NCBI GenBank assembly: GCA_044464765.1
Contig: JBIQKZ010000008.1
Span: forward strand, 102,882-166,881
Length of the DNA: 64,000 nt
From: JBIQKZ01 sp044464765
Lineage (GTDB): Bacteria; Pseudomonadota; Gammaproteobacteria; Burkholderiales; Burkholderiaceae_B
Direction of reading: 5' to 3'
Positions within the stretch are counted from its first letter, which is position 1, and each line of letters begins with the position of its first letter. A program made the position numbers and the translations under genes. The notes under the pieces are model-generated. The model saw only the letters and a list, made by a program, of their open reading frames with translations. It did not search any database and was not told the DNA's origin. Shown piece after piece: positions 53,727 to 62,062 of the stretch.

Positions 53727-55201
53727 CAGACCTCCGTTTCGGCAGGCAGTTTTGAAAGAGCCAGGGCATTCTCTACCAGACGCTGGCATTCGTGCTTGTA
53801 CTGATACGACAAATAGTTGCCTGCCACCAAGCGTACCGGGTCGCCCGCATAGTAACGTTCGTACTGCATGGCGCGCATACCAAACGCATCTCCAGCAAGA
53901 TCCCACGCAAGCTTGAACAGACGCACCCGCTCAATCGCGGGAAGCCCTTGAGCACCTTGATAATAGCGATGAACATCATCGGCGACCTCGCTTTCGAAAT
54001 CAGCAGCGGTGGGCATCATTAGCAGCCCCCCGGCCCCCACCGTTTGCAAAACCTCGATAATGCGCGGATACGCTTTCGACATCATTCCCCTTAGCGTTTG
54101 CAAAGGCGTGAACGCCGGCCGAAGGGTATCGCTTTCGGTGCGCTCGAACTCGACTTCCGACCGCACCACACAGCTTTTGGCCAATTCGATATAGCTGACA
54201 ATTTCGCCAAGCATATGCTGGACATGCAGAAAGCCGCTGGCTTTGACTGCTTCGCTGACGGCCATGGCGGTACCCACCGCCAGTTGCATCTTTGCGATAG
54301 CACGCACACTCGTCTGGTGACTGGTATGGTTACGCAGTGCGGTTTCCACGTACATCGCGTTGCCTAGCTCAATATTTCCATAGAGGAACACACGATCCCA
54401 AGGCACCAGCACATCATCAAATATCAGAAGCGCATCGGGCTCTTCGAAATGTGTTGCCAACGGATGGTCGAATGAAGACCGCCCCCCTTCGTCGAAGGGT
54501 TCTCGGCAAATCATCTTCACTCCGGGTGTATCAAGTGGCAAGGCGAATACCATGGCATAAGCCTCGTCGCCCGGTTTCAATCCGGGCAGGTTGTACACCG
54601 CGACTTCATCAGCAATAGGACCATGCGTCGCAAGCATGCGAGCGCCACGCACAATCAGCCCCTCGTCGGTCTCTCGGACAACACCCATGTGCAAAAAGTC
54701 TTCTGCTTGGTCAAAGGAAGATTTAGTGCGGTCCGTCTGCGGCGTTACCAGAGCATGCGTGAGAAACAAATCGTTTTCGCGTACATACTCATAGTAGTTA
54801 ATGACGTTCTCTTTGAACCGGGCTCCCATTCGCTCGAAGACGGCGGGAGACTCCGCCCAAGCCATCAGGGTCGTATTCAAGAAGTCGGGAGAACGACCCA
54901 GCAGACCGAAAGACGCTTCCGCCCAAAGACGAAAGGCTTCACCACGCTTTCTGAGATCGTTGATACTGCGGGCCATCATGAACGCGGTACCAACCCGGTC
55001 TCCTGTGCTGGGGCTGATATAAGTGAGGATATCTTGATACTCCGGGTCGTGCTGCATGTCATAAAGTCGTGCGACATGCTCGGCAGGCCTGCGTAGCGCT
55101 GGATGCGAAACGACATCATCCACTCGCTCACCACGTAACCACACTTCCCGTGGGCGCGCCTTCAGCCGCTCTAAATACTGCTGCCCCGTACGAATTCCCA
55201 T
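53726..55201 (-). CDS. HpaB-type FADH2-dependent aromatic monooxygenase, oxygenase component
   Basis: A 491-residue protein of the 4-hydroxyphenylacetate 3-hydroxylase family: RTGQQYLERL at the N terminus, FDDVLVPWDRVF in the middle, and a helical C-terminal domain. It hydroxylates a phenol ortho to the hydroxyl using reduced FAD from an HpaC partner, here encoded divergently at 55451. Linked to an MhpB-like dioxygenase, it should make a catechol for ring opening. The true substrate is not defined. It is the first gene of the operon and its promoter carries operator copy 1. Confidence 0.9.
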   Translation of the reverse strand: MGIRTGQQYLERLKARPREVWLRGERVDDVVSHPALRRPAEHVARLYDMQHDPEYQDILTYISPSTGDRVGTAFMMARSINDLRKRGEAFRLWAEASFGLLGRSPDFLNTTLMAWAESPAVFERMGARFKENVINYYEYVRENDLFLTHALVTPQTDRTKSSFDQAEDFLHMGVVRETDEGLIVRGARMLATHGPIADEVAVYNLPGLKPGDEAYAMVFALPLDTPGVKMICREPFDEGGRSSFDHPLATHFEEPDALLIFDDVLVPWDRVFLYGNIELGNAMYVETALRNHTSHQTSVRAIAKMQLAVGTAMAVSEAVKASGFLHVQHMLGEIVSYIELAKSCVVRSEVEFERTESDTLRPAFTPLQTLRGMMSKAYPRIIEVLQTVGAGGLLMMPTAADFESEVADDVHRYYQGAQGLPAIERVRLFKLAWDLAGDAFGMRAMQYERYYAGDPVRLVAGNYLSYQYKHECQRLVENALALSKLPAETEV

Positions 55202-55214
55202 TTTGCGCTCCTTC

Positions 55215-55234
55215 CTTACATACTAGAATATTAG
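55215..55234. promoter_or_regulatory. Operator copy 1, upstream of the hpaB-like gene
   Basis: The 20-base core ACATACTAGAATATTAGTTG (55218-55237) differs from copy 2 at one base. As an inverted repeat it is imperfect (CTTACAT-ACTAGA-ATATTAG). It lies 13 bases from the monooxygenase start codon. Confidence 0.6.
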
Positions 55235-55396
55235 TTGGTGTTTTGCTATCTTGCAATGCTCGATTGACTAGGCATTACCCTGATTTCATCGCTTCTTCAC
55301 TTTGTGCACCGAACAGCCCGTCTGCACATGAATGTCACCTTGGAGTCCGGGTCGAATCACGTTCTCTATGGCTACATAATTCGTGCATTACGCAAT

Positions 55397-55416
55397 CTAA
55401 CATACTAGAATGTTAG
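55397..55416. promoter_or_regulatory. Operator copy 2, upstream of the hpaC-like gene
   Basis: A perfect inverted repeat CTAACAT-ACTAGA-ATGTTAG, 35 bases from the reductase start codon and 182 bases from copy 1 centre to centre. The spacing would allow looping between two bound dimers. Confidence 0.65.
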
Positions 55417-55450
55417 TTGTATAGCATCTTATTAATTCCAAGGAGGAGAC

Positions 55451-55966
55451 ATGAAAACTTTCCCTTATCACGACGTAAAGCTCCCACGCGCCGGTATAGA
55501 TCCAACGCTATTCCGAAAAGCCATGAAAGTCGTGCCCACAGGTGTAGCGGTCATTACAACTGTTGGGCTCAACGGCACGTACGTCGGCCTTACCGTGAAC
55601 TCAATTGCTTCGCTTTCCCTCACACCCCCTTTGGTATCCTGGGCCCTGAAAGAATGCTCTCCAAGCCTGATAGATTTTCAACAGAGTGGTAGGTTTGCCA
55701 TTAACCTGCTTGCCGCAGGGCAAGAGGAGCTTTCACGACGGTTTTCAGCTCCCATGGCCAATCGCTTTGAAGGACTTGCAGTAGAAACTACGCTCGGCGG
55801 TCTGCCCCGAATCGTTGGGTGCTCCGCCCTACTGGAATGTGCAATGTATTCCGAGGTACAAGCCGGTGACCATGTGCTGCTGATCGGCATGGTGCACGAT
55901 GCGCAAATACACGGAAGCCCCGCGTTGGGCTATTGTGGCGGCCAGTATTTTCAAGCGGTGGCCTGA
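55451..55966 (+). CDS. Flavin reductase, HpaC-like partner of the monooxygenase
   Basis: A 171-residue protein of the flavin_reduct family (VPTGVAVITTVGLNGTYVGL; NSIASLSLTPPLVSWALKE; GDHVLLIGMV). It would reduce FAD with NADH for the HpaB-type oxygenase encoded divergently. A strong AGGAGGAG ribosome site precedes the ATG. It is followed by a GntR gene 113 bases away. Confidence 0.92.
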   Translation: MKTFPYHDVKLPRAGIDPTLFRKAMKVVPTGVAVITTVGLNGTYVGLTVNSIASLSLTPPLVSWALKECSPSLIDFQQSGRFAINLLAAGQEELSRRFSAPMANRFEGLAVETTLGGLPRIVGCSALLECAMYSEVQAGDHVLLIGMVHDAQIHGSPALGYCGGQYFQAVA

Positions 55967-56079
55967 CGAGGTGCGGCCTAGCCGCCTGGTAAAGCCATTA
56001 AGAGGAAAGTGGGGTGGTATACTTTTTGTTTCCCTAATTCTGTAATGAGCGCTCCGCCGCACTCTGTTCGCGACTTACG

Positions 56080-56775
56080 ATGACAAAGCCTCTGGTTCCT
56101 GCGTATCCAAAATCTGCGGGTCGCCTTGGCGTACCCTTAGCCGAACAAGCTTATCAACATCTTAAGCACGCTCTTATCGATGGCGGTTTCAAGGCAGGCG
56201 AACGTATTTCAGTCGAGAAGCTGGCCAAGGAAATTGGCGCTAGTCGCCAACCTGTCATGGATGCTATCCGGCGCCTGGAAGCGGAAGGTCTATTAACGAT
56301 TATCCCGCAAGTTGGCACGCTTGTTAGTACAGCCGACGTCACCGAAGTGCAAGACTTCTTTCGTTTCCTTGGCATTGCGGAAGGACACCTGGGCATGCTG
56401 GCAGCCGAACGCGGCTCGGACGAAGAGATATCCAGCCTACTTGCCTTGGTAGACTCTTACCCTGTTAGCGACGCTAGTCAACACGATCGCATTGCGCGTT
56501 ACCGGTTACACAATCGTGCCTTTCATCAATTAATTCATGAGATGGCCCGCTCGCCCCTCGTCCATCAAGTTGCCGTCGGCTTATGGGATAAAACCGATTT
56601 CTACGTCAATACCTTGCATGCCGACTCTGGGTTTGTCTCGCGAGAGGATGACGGCGTAGAGGAGCACCGTCGAATCGCTCTAGCTATCCAGCGGCGCGAC
56701 GGCCAAGCCGCCAATGACGAGATCCTGCGTCATATCATGGCGTTTGCCAACGATCACCAGCGGATCGGAGCGTAG
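56080..56775 (+). CDS. GntR family regulator, FCD subfamily
   Basis: A 231-residue protein. The N-terminal winged helix (LAEQAYQHLKHALIDGGF; EIGASRQPVMDAIRRLEAEG) is followed by an all-helical FCD effector domain with conserved His residues (NRAFHQLIHEM; EEHRRIALAI) that bind metal and a carboxylate ligand. It is placed to control the hpaB/hpaC divergent promoters. There is no clear ribosome site at the ATG; initiation may be weak. Confidence 0.9.
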   Translation: MTKPLVPAYPKSAGRLGVPLAEQAYQHLKHALIDGGFKAGERISVEKLAKEIGASRQPVMDAIRRLEAEGLLTIIPQVGTLVSTADVTEVQDFFRFLGIAEGHLGMLAAERGSDEEISSLLALVDSYPVSDASQHDRIARYRLHNRAFHQLIHEMARSPLVHQVAVGLWDKTDFYVNTLHADSGFVSREDDGVEEHRRIALAIQRRDGQAANDEILRHIMAFANDHQRIGA

Positions 56776-56833
56776 CCCCTTTTGATAGGGACGTCCCCGA
56801 ACCGTCAGTTAAATAGCTTAAGCGTCACAGTAA

Positions 56834-58006
56834 TTACTTAGCAGGGTCACGCACCTGAGGGATAGTATCGAAGTTTCGATTAACCAACTTTCCATCATCC
56901 TTGACCACCTTTCTAAGATACACATCCATAATGGCATCACGAGTTTCTGGATCAATGGTCAACGTGCCGCGCGGACTGTCAATTTGCATGCCTTTAGCCA
57001 GCTCAACTATTTGTTCAGGCACGAATTTACCGTCTGCCTTCTTAATGGCTTCGTAAATGATATGCATGGCGTCGTACGTTGATACCGCCAAATAGTTTGG
57101 CGCCCGGCTACTATCGACCTTTGCATAATTAGCCAAGAACTGAACGTTCGTGGGGTTTTTGTCATCTGTCGTATAGAAACCCGTTGATATCACTCCCTCG
57201 ATCGGATCACCGACGAGTTCCAGGAGTTCATCTTCTGCCCAGCCTTCCGTCGCGATAATCTTTATACCCTCGTTGGCTAGACCACGATTTGCAAACTCTT
57301 TCATGAACGCAATCGTTGGTTCGCCGGTAGGCAAGAACACAAACACTGCATCAGGCTTGCCATCCTTAAGCCGCTGCACGAACGGTCCGAAGTCCTGATT
57401 TGCCATCGGCACGCGAATTTCGCCTATAACCTCACCGCCATTCTCTTCAAACCCCTTCCTGAACCAGCGTGATGCATCCAGGCCCGGGCCATAGTCCGCC
57501 ACGAAAATAAAAACCTTATTAAACTCCTTATTTTCGGCAGTCCACTGACCCATAGGCAACGCCATTTGGGGCACTGTATATGAAGTGCGGATAATATAAG
57601 GAGACTTTGTTGTGACATCTGACGTCGCCGACAACAAAGCGAACATCGGCACTTTTGCTGCAGTGGCGATTGACGCTGCAGCGTAAGCATCGGGAGTTAA
57701 TGCAAACCCTCCAAGGATGTCCACTTTATCTCTCGTAACCAATTCTTGAGCCAAGCGCCTGGCCAATTCCGGATTGGGCCCGACATTATCCCGAATGATG
57801 ACTTGAATCTGGCGTCCAGCAATCGTATCGCCATGCTGTTGCATATACGTCTTCACCGCATTTTCTGTCTGCTTGCCAAGGAAAGCGTAGGGGCCCGTCA
57901 TGGGAACGACTAGCCCGATCTTTACCGGGTCTTGGGCCCACACCAGGCTGGATAGTGCAATGCTGCTGCAAAGGGCTAAGCCCTTAAATAGTTTTAATAA
58001 CTGCAT
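56834..58006 (-). CDS. Branched-chain-type ABC periplasmic binding protein (second)
   Basis: A 390-residue LivK-class protein with a signal peptide ending at VWAQ and the fold opening DPVKIGLVVPMTGPYAFLG. It lies last in the gentisate-type gene set, after the FAH gene, with no transporter membrane genes nearby. Base composition is strikingly low in GC for this window (25 of 60 bases in 57001-57060), which suggests foreign origin of this segment. The likely ligand is an aromatic acid, by context. Confidence 0.9.
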   Translation of the reverse strand: MQLLKLFKGLALCSSIALSSLVWAQDPVKIGLVVPMTGPYAFLGKQTENAVKTYMQQHGDTIAGRQIQVIIRDNVGPNPELARRLAQELVTRDKVDILGGFALTPDAYAAASIATAAKVPMFALLSATSDVTTKSPYIIRTSYTVPQMALPMGQWTAENKEFNKVFIFVADYGPGLDASRWFRKGFEENGGEVIGEIRVPMANQDFGPFVQRLKDGKPDAVFVFLPTGEPTIAFMKEFANRGLANEGIKIIATEGWAEDELLELVGDPIEGVISTGFYTTDDKNPTNVQFLANYAKVDSSRAPNYLAVSTYDAMHIIYEAIKKADGKFVPEQIVELAKGMQIDSPRGTLTIDPETRDAIMDVYLRKVVKDDGKLVNRNFDTIPQVRDPAK

Positions 58007-58130
58007 GTGGTCTCCTGTTCTTTATAAAAATTGCGTCTGAATCGGGGTAATGCAACGGTCAGGTTCAGTGCTGTGGCTATGTATGGAAACTTGTCGCTCA
58101 TGCCTGGCCTGACCACTACGTGAAGCGGAT

Positions 58131-59006
58131 TTATGAAACAACTAAGCTCATCGAACCCAAGCCAGTACACTCAGCTCTGATCACATCCCCTGATTTAATA
58201 GAGCCCACCCCTTCGGGTGTGCCCGTCAAGATCACATCCCCAGGATGTAGGGTGTACATTTTTGATGCAAGCGCTATCAAGTCGGGTATGTCGACCGTCA
58301 TCAAGCCCGTTGAGCTGTGCTGGCGTCGCTCTTCGTTTAGCCACAACGATAATGTCAGTTCGTGCGGATCAGTGATTTCATCCGCGGTTACAAAAGCAGG
58401 CCCCAGAACGGTGTAAGTATCCGGCGATTTACGAAAACTACGATCCTCGCTGCCGCGAACCGTCATGTCCAGGCCGATGCAATATCCCGCCACATACGTC
58501 ATGGCTTCATTGGGCTCGATGTTGCGACATTCTTTCCCAATGATGACGGCAAGCTCCACCTCGTAATCAGTACGTCGATCCGGAAAGGTAATTCGTATAC
58601 CCTCAGATGGGCCTACGATTGAGGAGGCTGCTTTAAGAAACAATCCATACGTTTCGGCTGGCCGATCAATACCTTCAAGAGCCTTAGCGTGCACGCCGGC
58701 ATCGACTTCTGGATCTTTAGTGTCCTGCTCGACGTGCGCCCGATAGTTGGCTGGGGCCGCCATGATCTTGCTTGGGCTTGTCAAAAAGCTCTTAAGCGAT
58801 ATGTCGGAAAGTTTAAACGCGGTAGATGACGACTTTCTTTCCTGACGTGCGGCCTCGCAAAGGCTTTCAATGTTCTCGATGAACGGGTCACCCGAGGGGA
58901 ACGGCCAACGAACTGACGGTATCGCCCTTAGGGCTGCTGTGACGTCATACACGTTATCTTCTTCGATATAGCCGAGACGATCATCGTTGAAACGGCATAG
59001 CTTCAT
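58131..59006 (-). CDS. Fumarylacetoacetate hydrolase (FAH) family protein
   Basis: A 291-residue protein. The metal site E-x-E is in DYEVELAVIIGKE, and the C-terminal LHPGDVILTGTPEGVG is the FAH hallmark. Next to a gentisate-type dioxygenase the expected reaction is hydrolysis of fumarylpyruvate, or directly of maleylpyruvate, to pyruvate plus a C4 acid. The gene starts one base after the stop of the hydroxylase gene, so they are co-translated. Confidence 0.88.
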   Translation of the reverse strand: MKLCRFNDDRLGYIEEDNVYDVTAALRAIPSVRWPFPSGDPFIENIESLCEAARQERKSSSTAFKLSDISLKSFLTSPSKIMAAPANYRAHVEQDTKDPEVDAGVHAKALEGIDRPAETYGLFLKAASSIVGPSEGIRITFPDRRTDYEVELAVIIGKECRNIEPNEAMTYVAGYCIGLDMTVRGSEDRSFRKSPDTYTVLGPAFVTADEITDPHELTLSLWLNEERRQHSSTGLMTVDIPDLIALASKMYTLHPGDVILTGTPEGVGSIKSGDVIRAECTGLGSMSLVVS

Positions 59007-60218
59007 TTAAAACTCCAAGGCAGTGTTAGTTAATTCTGGCTTCCAGAGCCAATCCAGGCATCGGTAGAAATCCTCTGCCTCGCGCTCTTGCATCTGTTGG
59101 TCGCGCACTTCCGCGTCATCGCCTCCGCAGTGGTAAGTGTGCCAAAGCGCGCGCGACTCCAGTTGGACGCGCATCGTCCTCAGGCGACGAGCCCGAGTGA
59201 ACTCCTTGAATACCTGCTCATAGTTTGTCCCGCCTTCTTTAATGAGGCTAACCAGGGTGATTGCATCTTCGATCGCCATACCCGCGCCTTGCGCAAGCGA
59301 CTGAAGCGTCGCATGAGCGGAGTCGCCAAGTAACGTCACCCGGCCATCACTCCAGCGATTTAATGGATTCCGATCGGCAATTGTCCACCGTCGCTCGGTA
59401 CTCACTATCGAGACGATGTCATGAACCTCGGGCCGGGCTCCTTCACACAGGTCGGCAATATATCTGCCATACAGGGAGTCATCGTCAACCACACTCTGTG
59501 AGTCCGGCAACTTGAAGACAGCAACGACATTAACTTCCGTCGCGTCCCGCAACGGATAGTAGATCACGTGAAAATTCGGCCCTGTCCACATCGTTACATC
59601 ACGTTGAGCGCGCATGCTGGCTGGCGCCTCGTGCATAGGCAAAATGGTTCGATGAGCCACGTAGCCTATGCCAAACGGCACATCTTCGGGAAACATTTGC
59701 TTCCTTAAGTTGGACCGCAGCCCATCTGCAGCAACCAAAGCTGCGCCTTGCACGAGCTGTCCCGTCTCTGTGCGCGCGGCAACGCTATCGTTCGTTTGCG
59801 AATAACTTAAGACCTTGGAAGACTGGTTAAGATCTACATTCGGCAGTTTTCGGCAAGCAGCAAGAAGGATTTCATGAAGATCCACCCGATGGATTGCTAT
59901 ATACGGAGCTGGATAACGCCCCTCAAAAGCAGAGCCTTTCAGCGGAACTTTTGCGAGGACCGCACCGCTGAATGCGTGGTGCAAGGTCAAATTGTCAGGA
60001 TAGTAGGCGGCCTCTCGTACTTGGCTCTCTAGACCAAGTTTGGCTAACATAGGCAGCACATTGGGCCCAATCTGAACCCCATACCCAATTGGCGCAATTT
60101 CTTCGGATTGCTCAAGTAGTTTCACTGAGCGCCCCAGTCGGCCCATTCCGTAGGCTGTGGACAGCCCACCAATGCCTCCACCCACGACCAAAATGGGATC
60201 GTTATCAGAACTGCTCAT
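59007..60218 (-). CDS. FAD monooxygenase, 3-hydroxybenzoate 6-hydroxylase-like
   Basis: A 403-residue class A flavoprotein hydroxylase. FAD site GGGIGGLSTAYGMGRLG, then PIGYGVQIGPNV, and the second FAD contact LLGDSAHATLQSLAQGAGMAIEDA. This is the salicylate / 3-hydroxybenzoate hydroxylase branch. With gentisate dioxygenase encoded 59 bases upstream, conversion of 3-hydroxybenzoate (or salicylate, by 5-hydroxylation) to gentisate is the simplest role. It uses NAD(P)H and O2 in the cytoplasm. Confidence 0.87.
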   Translation of the reverse strand: MSSSDNDPILVVGGGIGGLSTAYGMGRLGRSVKLLEQSEEIAPIGYGVQIGPNVLPMLAKLGLESQVREAAYYPDNLTLHHAFSGAVLAKVPLKGSAFEGRYPAPYIAIHRVDLHEILLAACRKLPNVDLNQSSKVLSYSQTNDSVAARTETGQLVQGAALVAADGLRSNLRKQMFPEDVPFGIGYVAHRTILPMHEAPASMRAQRDVTMWTGPNFHVIYYPLRDATEVNVVAVFKLPDSQSVVDDDSLYGRYIADLCEGARPEVHDIVSIVSTERRWTIADRNPLNRWSDGRVTLLGDSAHATLQSLAQGAGMAIEDAITLVSLIKEGGTNYEQVFKEFTRARRLRTMRVQLESRALWHTYHCGGDDAEVRDQQMQEREAEDFYRCLDWLWKPELTNTALEF

Positions 60219-60277
60219 CGTTTTGACTCCAAATGCATATCGTCTAAGCTGAAATCAGCAGGAAATACGAGTGCGTG

Positions 60278-61252
60278 CTACTTTCCGGGTGTGAGCTGGT
60301 AATAACCACAATGTTTCATCAGGTTTTCATCAGACAAAGCAACCAAAACCGCATCCTCAGACGCAGTGTGTGCAATGCGTACCCCAAGTGGTGCGGCAAT
60401 GACGTCGCCCAGACCCCACGCAAATGTTTGGTTCCCTATGTCACTTTGGCCACTGCCGCGCAACACGACATAAATGGTATTTGCTGTATGTATATACGGA
60501 TGGTTGCTCCATCCCGCATCCCATCCATGCACCTTGATGGTGATGGTTGACATGTATGCGGAAGACAAATCAATCGTTTTCCCGAAGTATTCGTCTCCGG
60601 CATCGGCCGTCTTGAGTTGTGCTTGAGTTTGGGCCCAGGAGAGCCGCATGGGAGAGTCTTCCTCAAGCTCCATTTGAGACTCCCATTTCATGGGATGCGT
60701 TTCGATATACATCGGCTCCAGCAGATGCACCAATGGCAAATCCAAACAATCGAACCAGAAAGCCTGCTCATTTCCTTCGTGCCCGTGTCCGTGCCACATG
60801 CCGCCCGGCGTAAGCACGATATCCCCAGACTCCATCGGGTGACGTTTTCCGTTCACCACGGAGTATGAGCCGCTCGACTCTATGATCACTCGCATGGCGT
60901 GCGCCGAATGACGATGGGACCGGGCTCGTTCGCCGGGAAGAATCGACTGATACGCCCCCACCAGCGTGGAGGTCGTTGCAAAGTCGTTTCCTGGCGTGGG
61001 ATTACGCAGCACAAAGTTGCGTCGCTCTGCCAGCTCCGTTCCGATCACACGCCCTGCAGCCAGTAAGGCGGGCTTGATCTTCGCATAGCTCCAATGAGCG
61101 GGTACAAACCGCGACTTGGGCTCACTCCAGAACAATGGCCGATCTCGGGAAACCCAGCCCGGTGTGCAGTTCTGCTGATCAATCAGATGAATGAGTTCAT
61201 CGACGTCATTCACCCTATCAAAATCAACATCCATGGATGAGAGTAACGACAT
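60278..61252 (-). CDS. Gentisate 1,2-dioxygenase-like bicupin
   Basis: 324 residues from the ATG at 61252, with GGAG eleven bases upstream; a GTG at 61264 lies too close to that site. Two cupin domains are seen. The first carries the iron ligands in HRHSAHA (His113, His115) and TPGGMWHGHG (His154), and the second is degenerate. The layout is that of gentisate, salicylate and 1-hydroxy-2-naphthoate dioxygenases. It should open gentisate to maleylpyruvate. It is the first gene of its unit, with a perfect palindrome 20 bases upstream. Confidence 0.86.
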   Translation of the reverse strand: MSLLSSMDVDFDRVNDVDELIHLIDQQNCTPGWVSRDRPLFWSEPKSRFVPAHWSYAKIKPALLAAGRVIGTELAERRNFVLRNPTPGNDFATTSTLVGAYQSILPGERARSHRHSAHAMRVIIESSGSYSVVNGKRHPMESGDIVLTPGGMWHGHGHEGNEQAFWFDCLDLPLVHLLEPMYIETHPMKWESQMELEEDSPMRLSWAQTQAQLKTADAGDEYFGKTIDLSSAYMSTITIKVHGWDAGWSNHPYIHTANTIYVVLRGSGQSDIGNQTFAWGLGDVIAAPLGVRIAHTASEDAVLVALSDENLMKHCGYYQLTPGK

Positions 61253-61271
61253 AAGTAGTACCACTCCATAA

Positions 61272-61289
61272 AAACAGAATGTTCTGTTT
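61272..61289. promoter_or_regulatory. Perfect palindrome upstream of the gentisate dioxygenase gene
   Basis: AAACAGAA-TG-TTCTGTTT, eight-base arms with a two-base centre, is a typical TetR-size operator. It lies between the dioxygenase start and the 3' end of the tetR gene at 61392 and overlaps a possible minus-strand -35 (TTTACA), so the TetR protein may repress this operon. Confidence 0.6.
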
Positions 61290-61391
61290 GTAAAATACTA
61301 AAAATTGACCTATTGATCCATGTCTTTATGCAATCCGATTGCGCACGATCAGTCCTAATAAGCCTCTGTCTTATTCAGCGCACGAGTCGCC

Positions 61392-62027
61392 CTACGCTTT
61401 TTCGGTATCCATTAAAAGGATCTCGGCAATCTCTGTCCAAGCGGACATCCAGTGCGAAATATCGTCCATCGATTCGCCGATAAGTTTTCTTATTCCAAAA
61501 CCTCGAGCTGCGGCAAATGTCAGACGCACCACGTTTTCTGCTTTCTCGGCACTGAAGCCTGCTTCCACGAACGCCGCAAGCCACGCCTCTTCGGCTGGCT
61601 TGCGATACTGAAGCGCCAGCTTCTTTACCGAGGTACCCAAGGCGGACTCCGGGTCAACCATCATCAAGTCCAAAGCCAGTAAGAAATCCTCGCCAAAAAA
61701 TGCGTCCACGCCATCTTTGAGCAACAGATCCATCAGTTCGGTGGGATGACCAGACGCACGCCTGATACGCGCTTCGGTAGCAGAGGCCAAATTCTGGTAA
61801 ACCTCTTCCAACGCACTGAGAACCAGAGCATCTTTAGAGGGAAAGTGATGGGACTGTGCGCCTCTCGAGACTCCCGCGAGGGCAGCTACTTCAGCGGTCC
61901 GCAGCCCAACATAACGCCTCTTTTTGAGAAGCTCAATCGTCGCACCAATCAACTTCTTTCTTGTAAGCTCTGTTCTTTCCGCCTGGGTTCGTCCTTTTCT
62001 GGAGACTGCACTGGTTGTGGGGGCCAT
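61392..62027 (-). CDS. TetR/AcrR family transcriptional regulator
   Basis: A 211-residue protein with the TetR_N helix-turn-helix at residues ~20-65 (TRKKLIGATIELLKKRRYVG; VSRGAQSHHFPSKDALV). It lies 35 bases after the Rieske oxygenase gene on the same strand and ahead of the gentisate genes, so it sits within the catabolic set it probably controls. Confidence 0.9.
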   Translation of the reverse strand: MAPTTSAVSRKGRTQAERTELTRKKLIGATIELLKKRRYVGLRTAEVAALAGVSRGAQSHHFPSKDALVLSALEEVYQNLASATEARIRRASGHPTELMDLLLKDGVDAFFGEDFLLALDLMMVDPESALGTSVKKLALQYRKPAEEAWLAAFVEAGFSAEKAENVVRLTFAAARGFGIRKLIGESMDDISHWMSAWTEIAEILLMDTEKA

Positions 62028-62062
62028 GTCGCGTACGCTTCCTCTAACTTTGACCAGCCATT

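Noticed and set aside
58057..58114. Distant inverted repeat GGTCAGG ... CCTGACC between the FAH and binding-protein genes
   Set aside because: Arms are seven bases and over 40 bases apart, which is within chance for this length.
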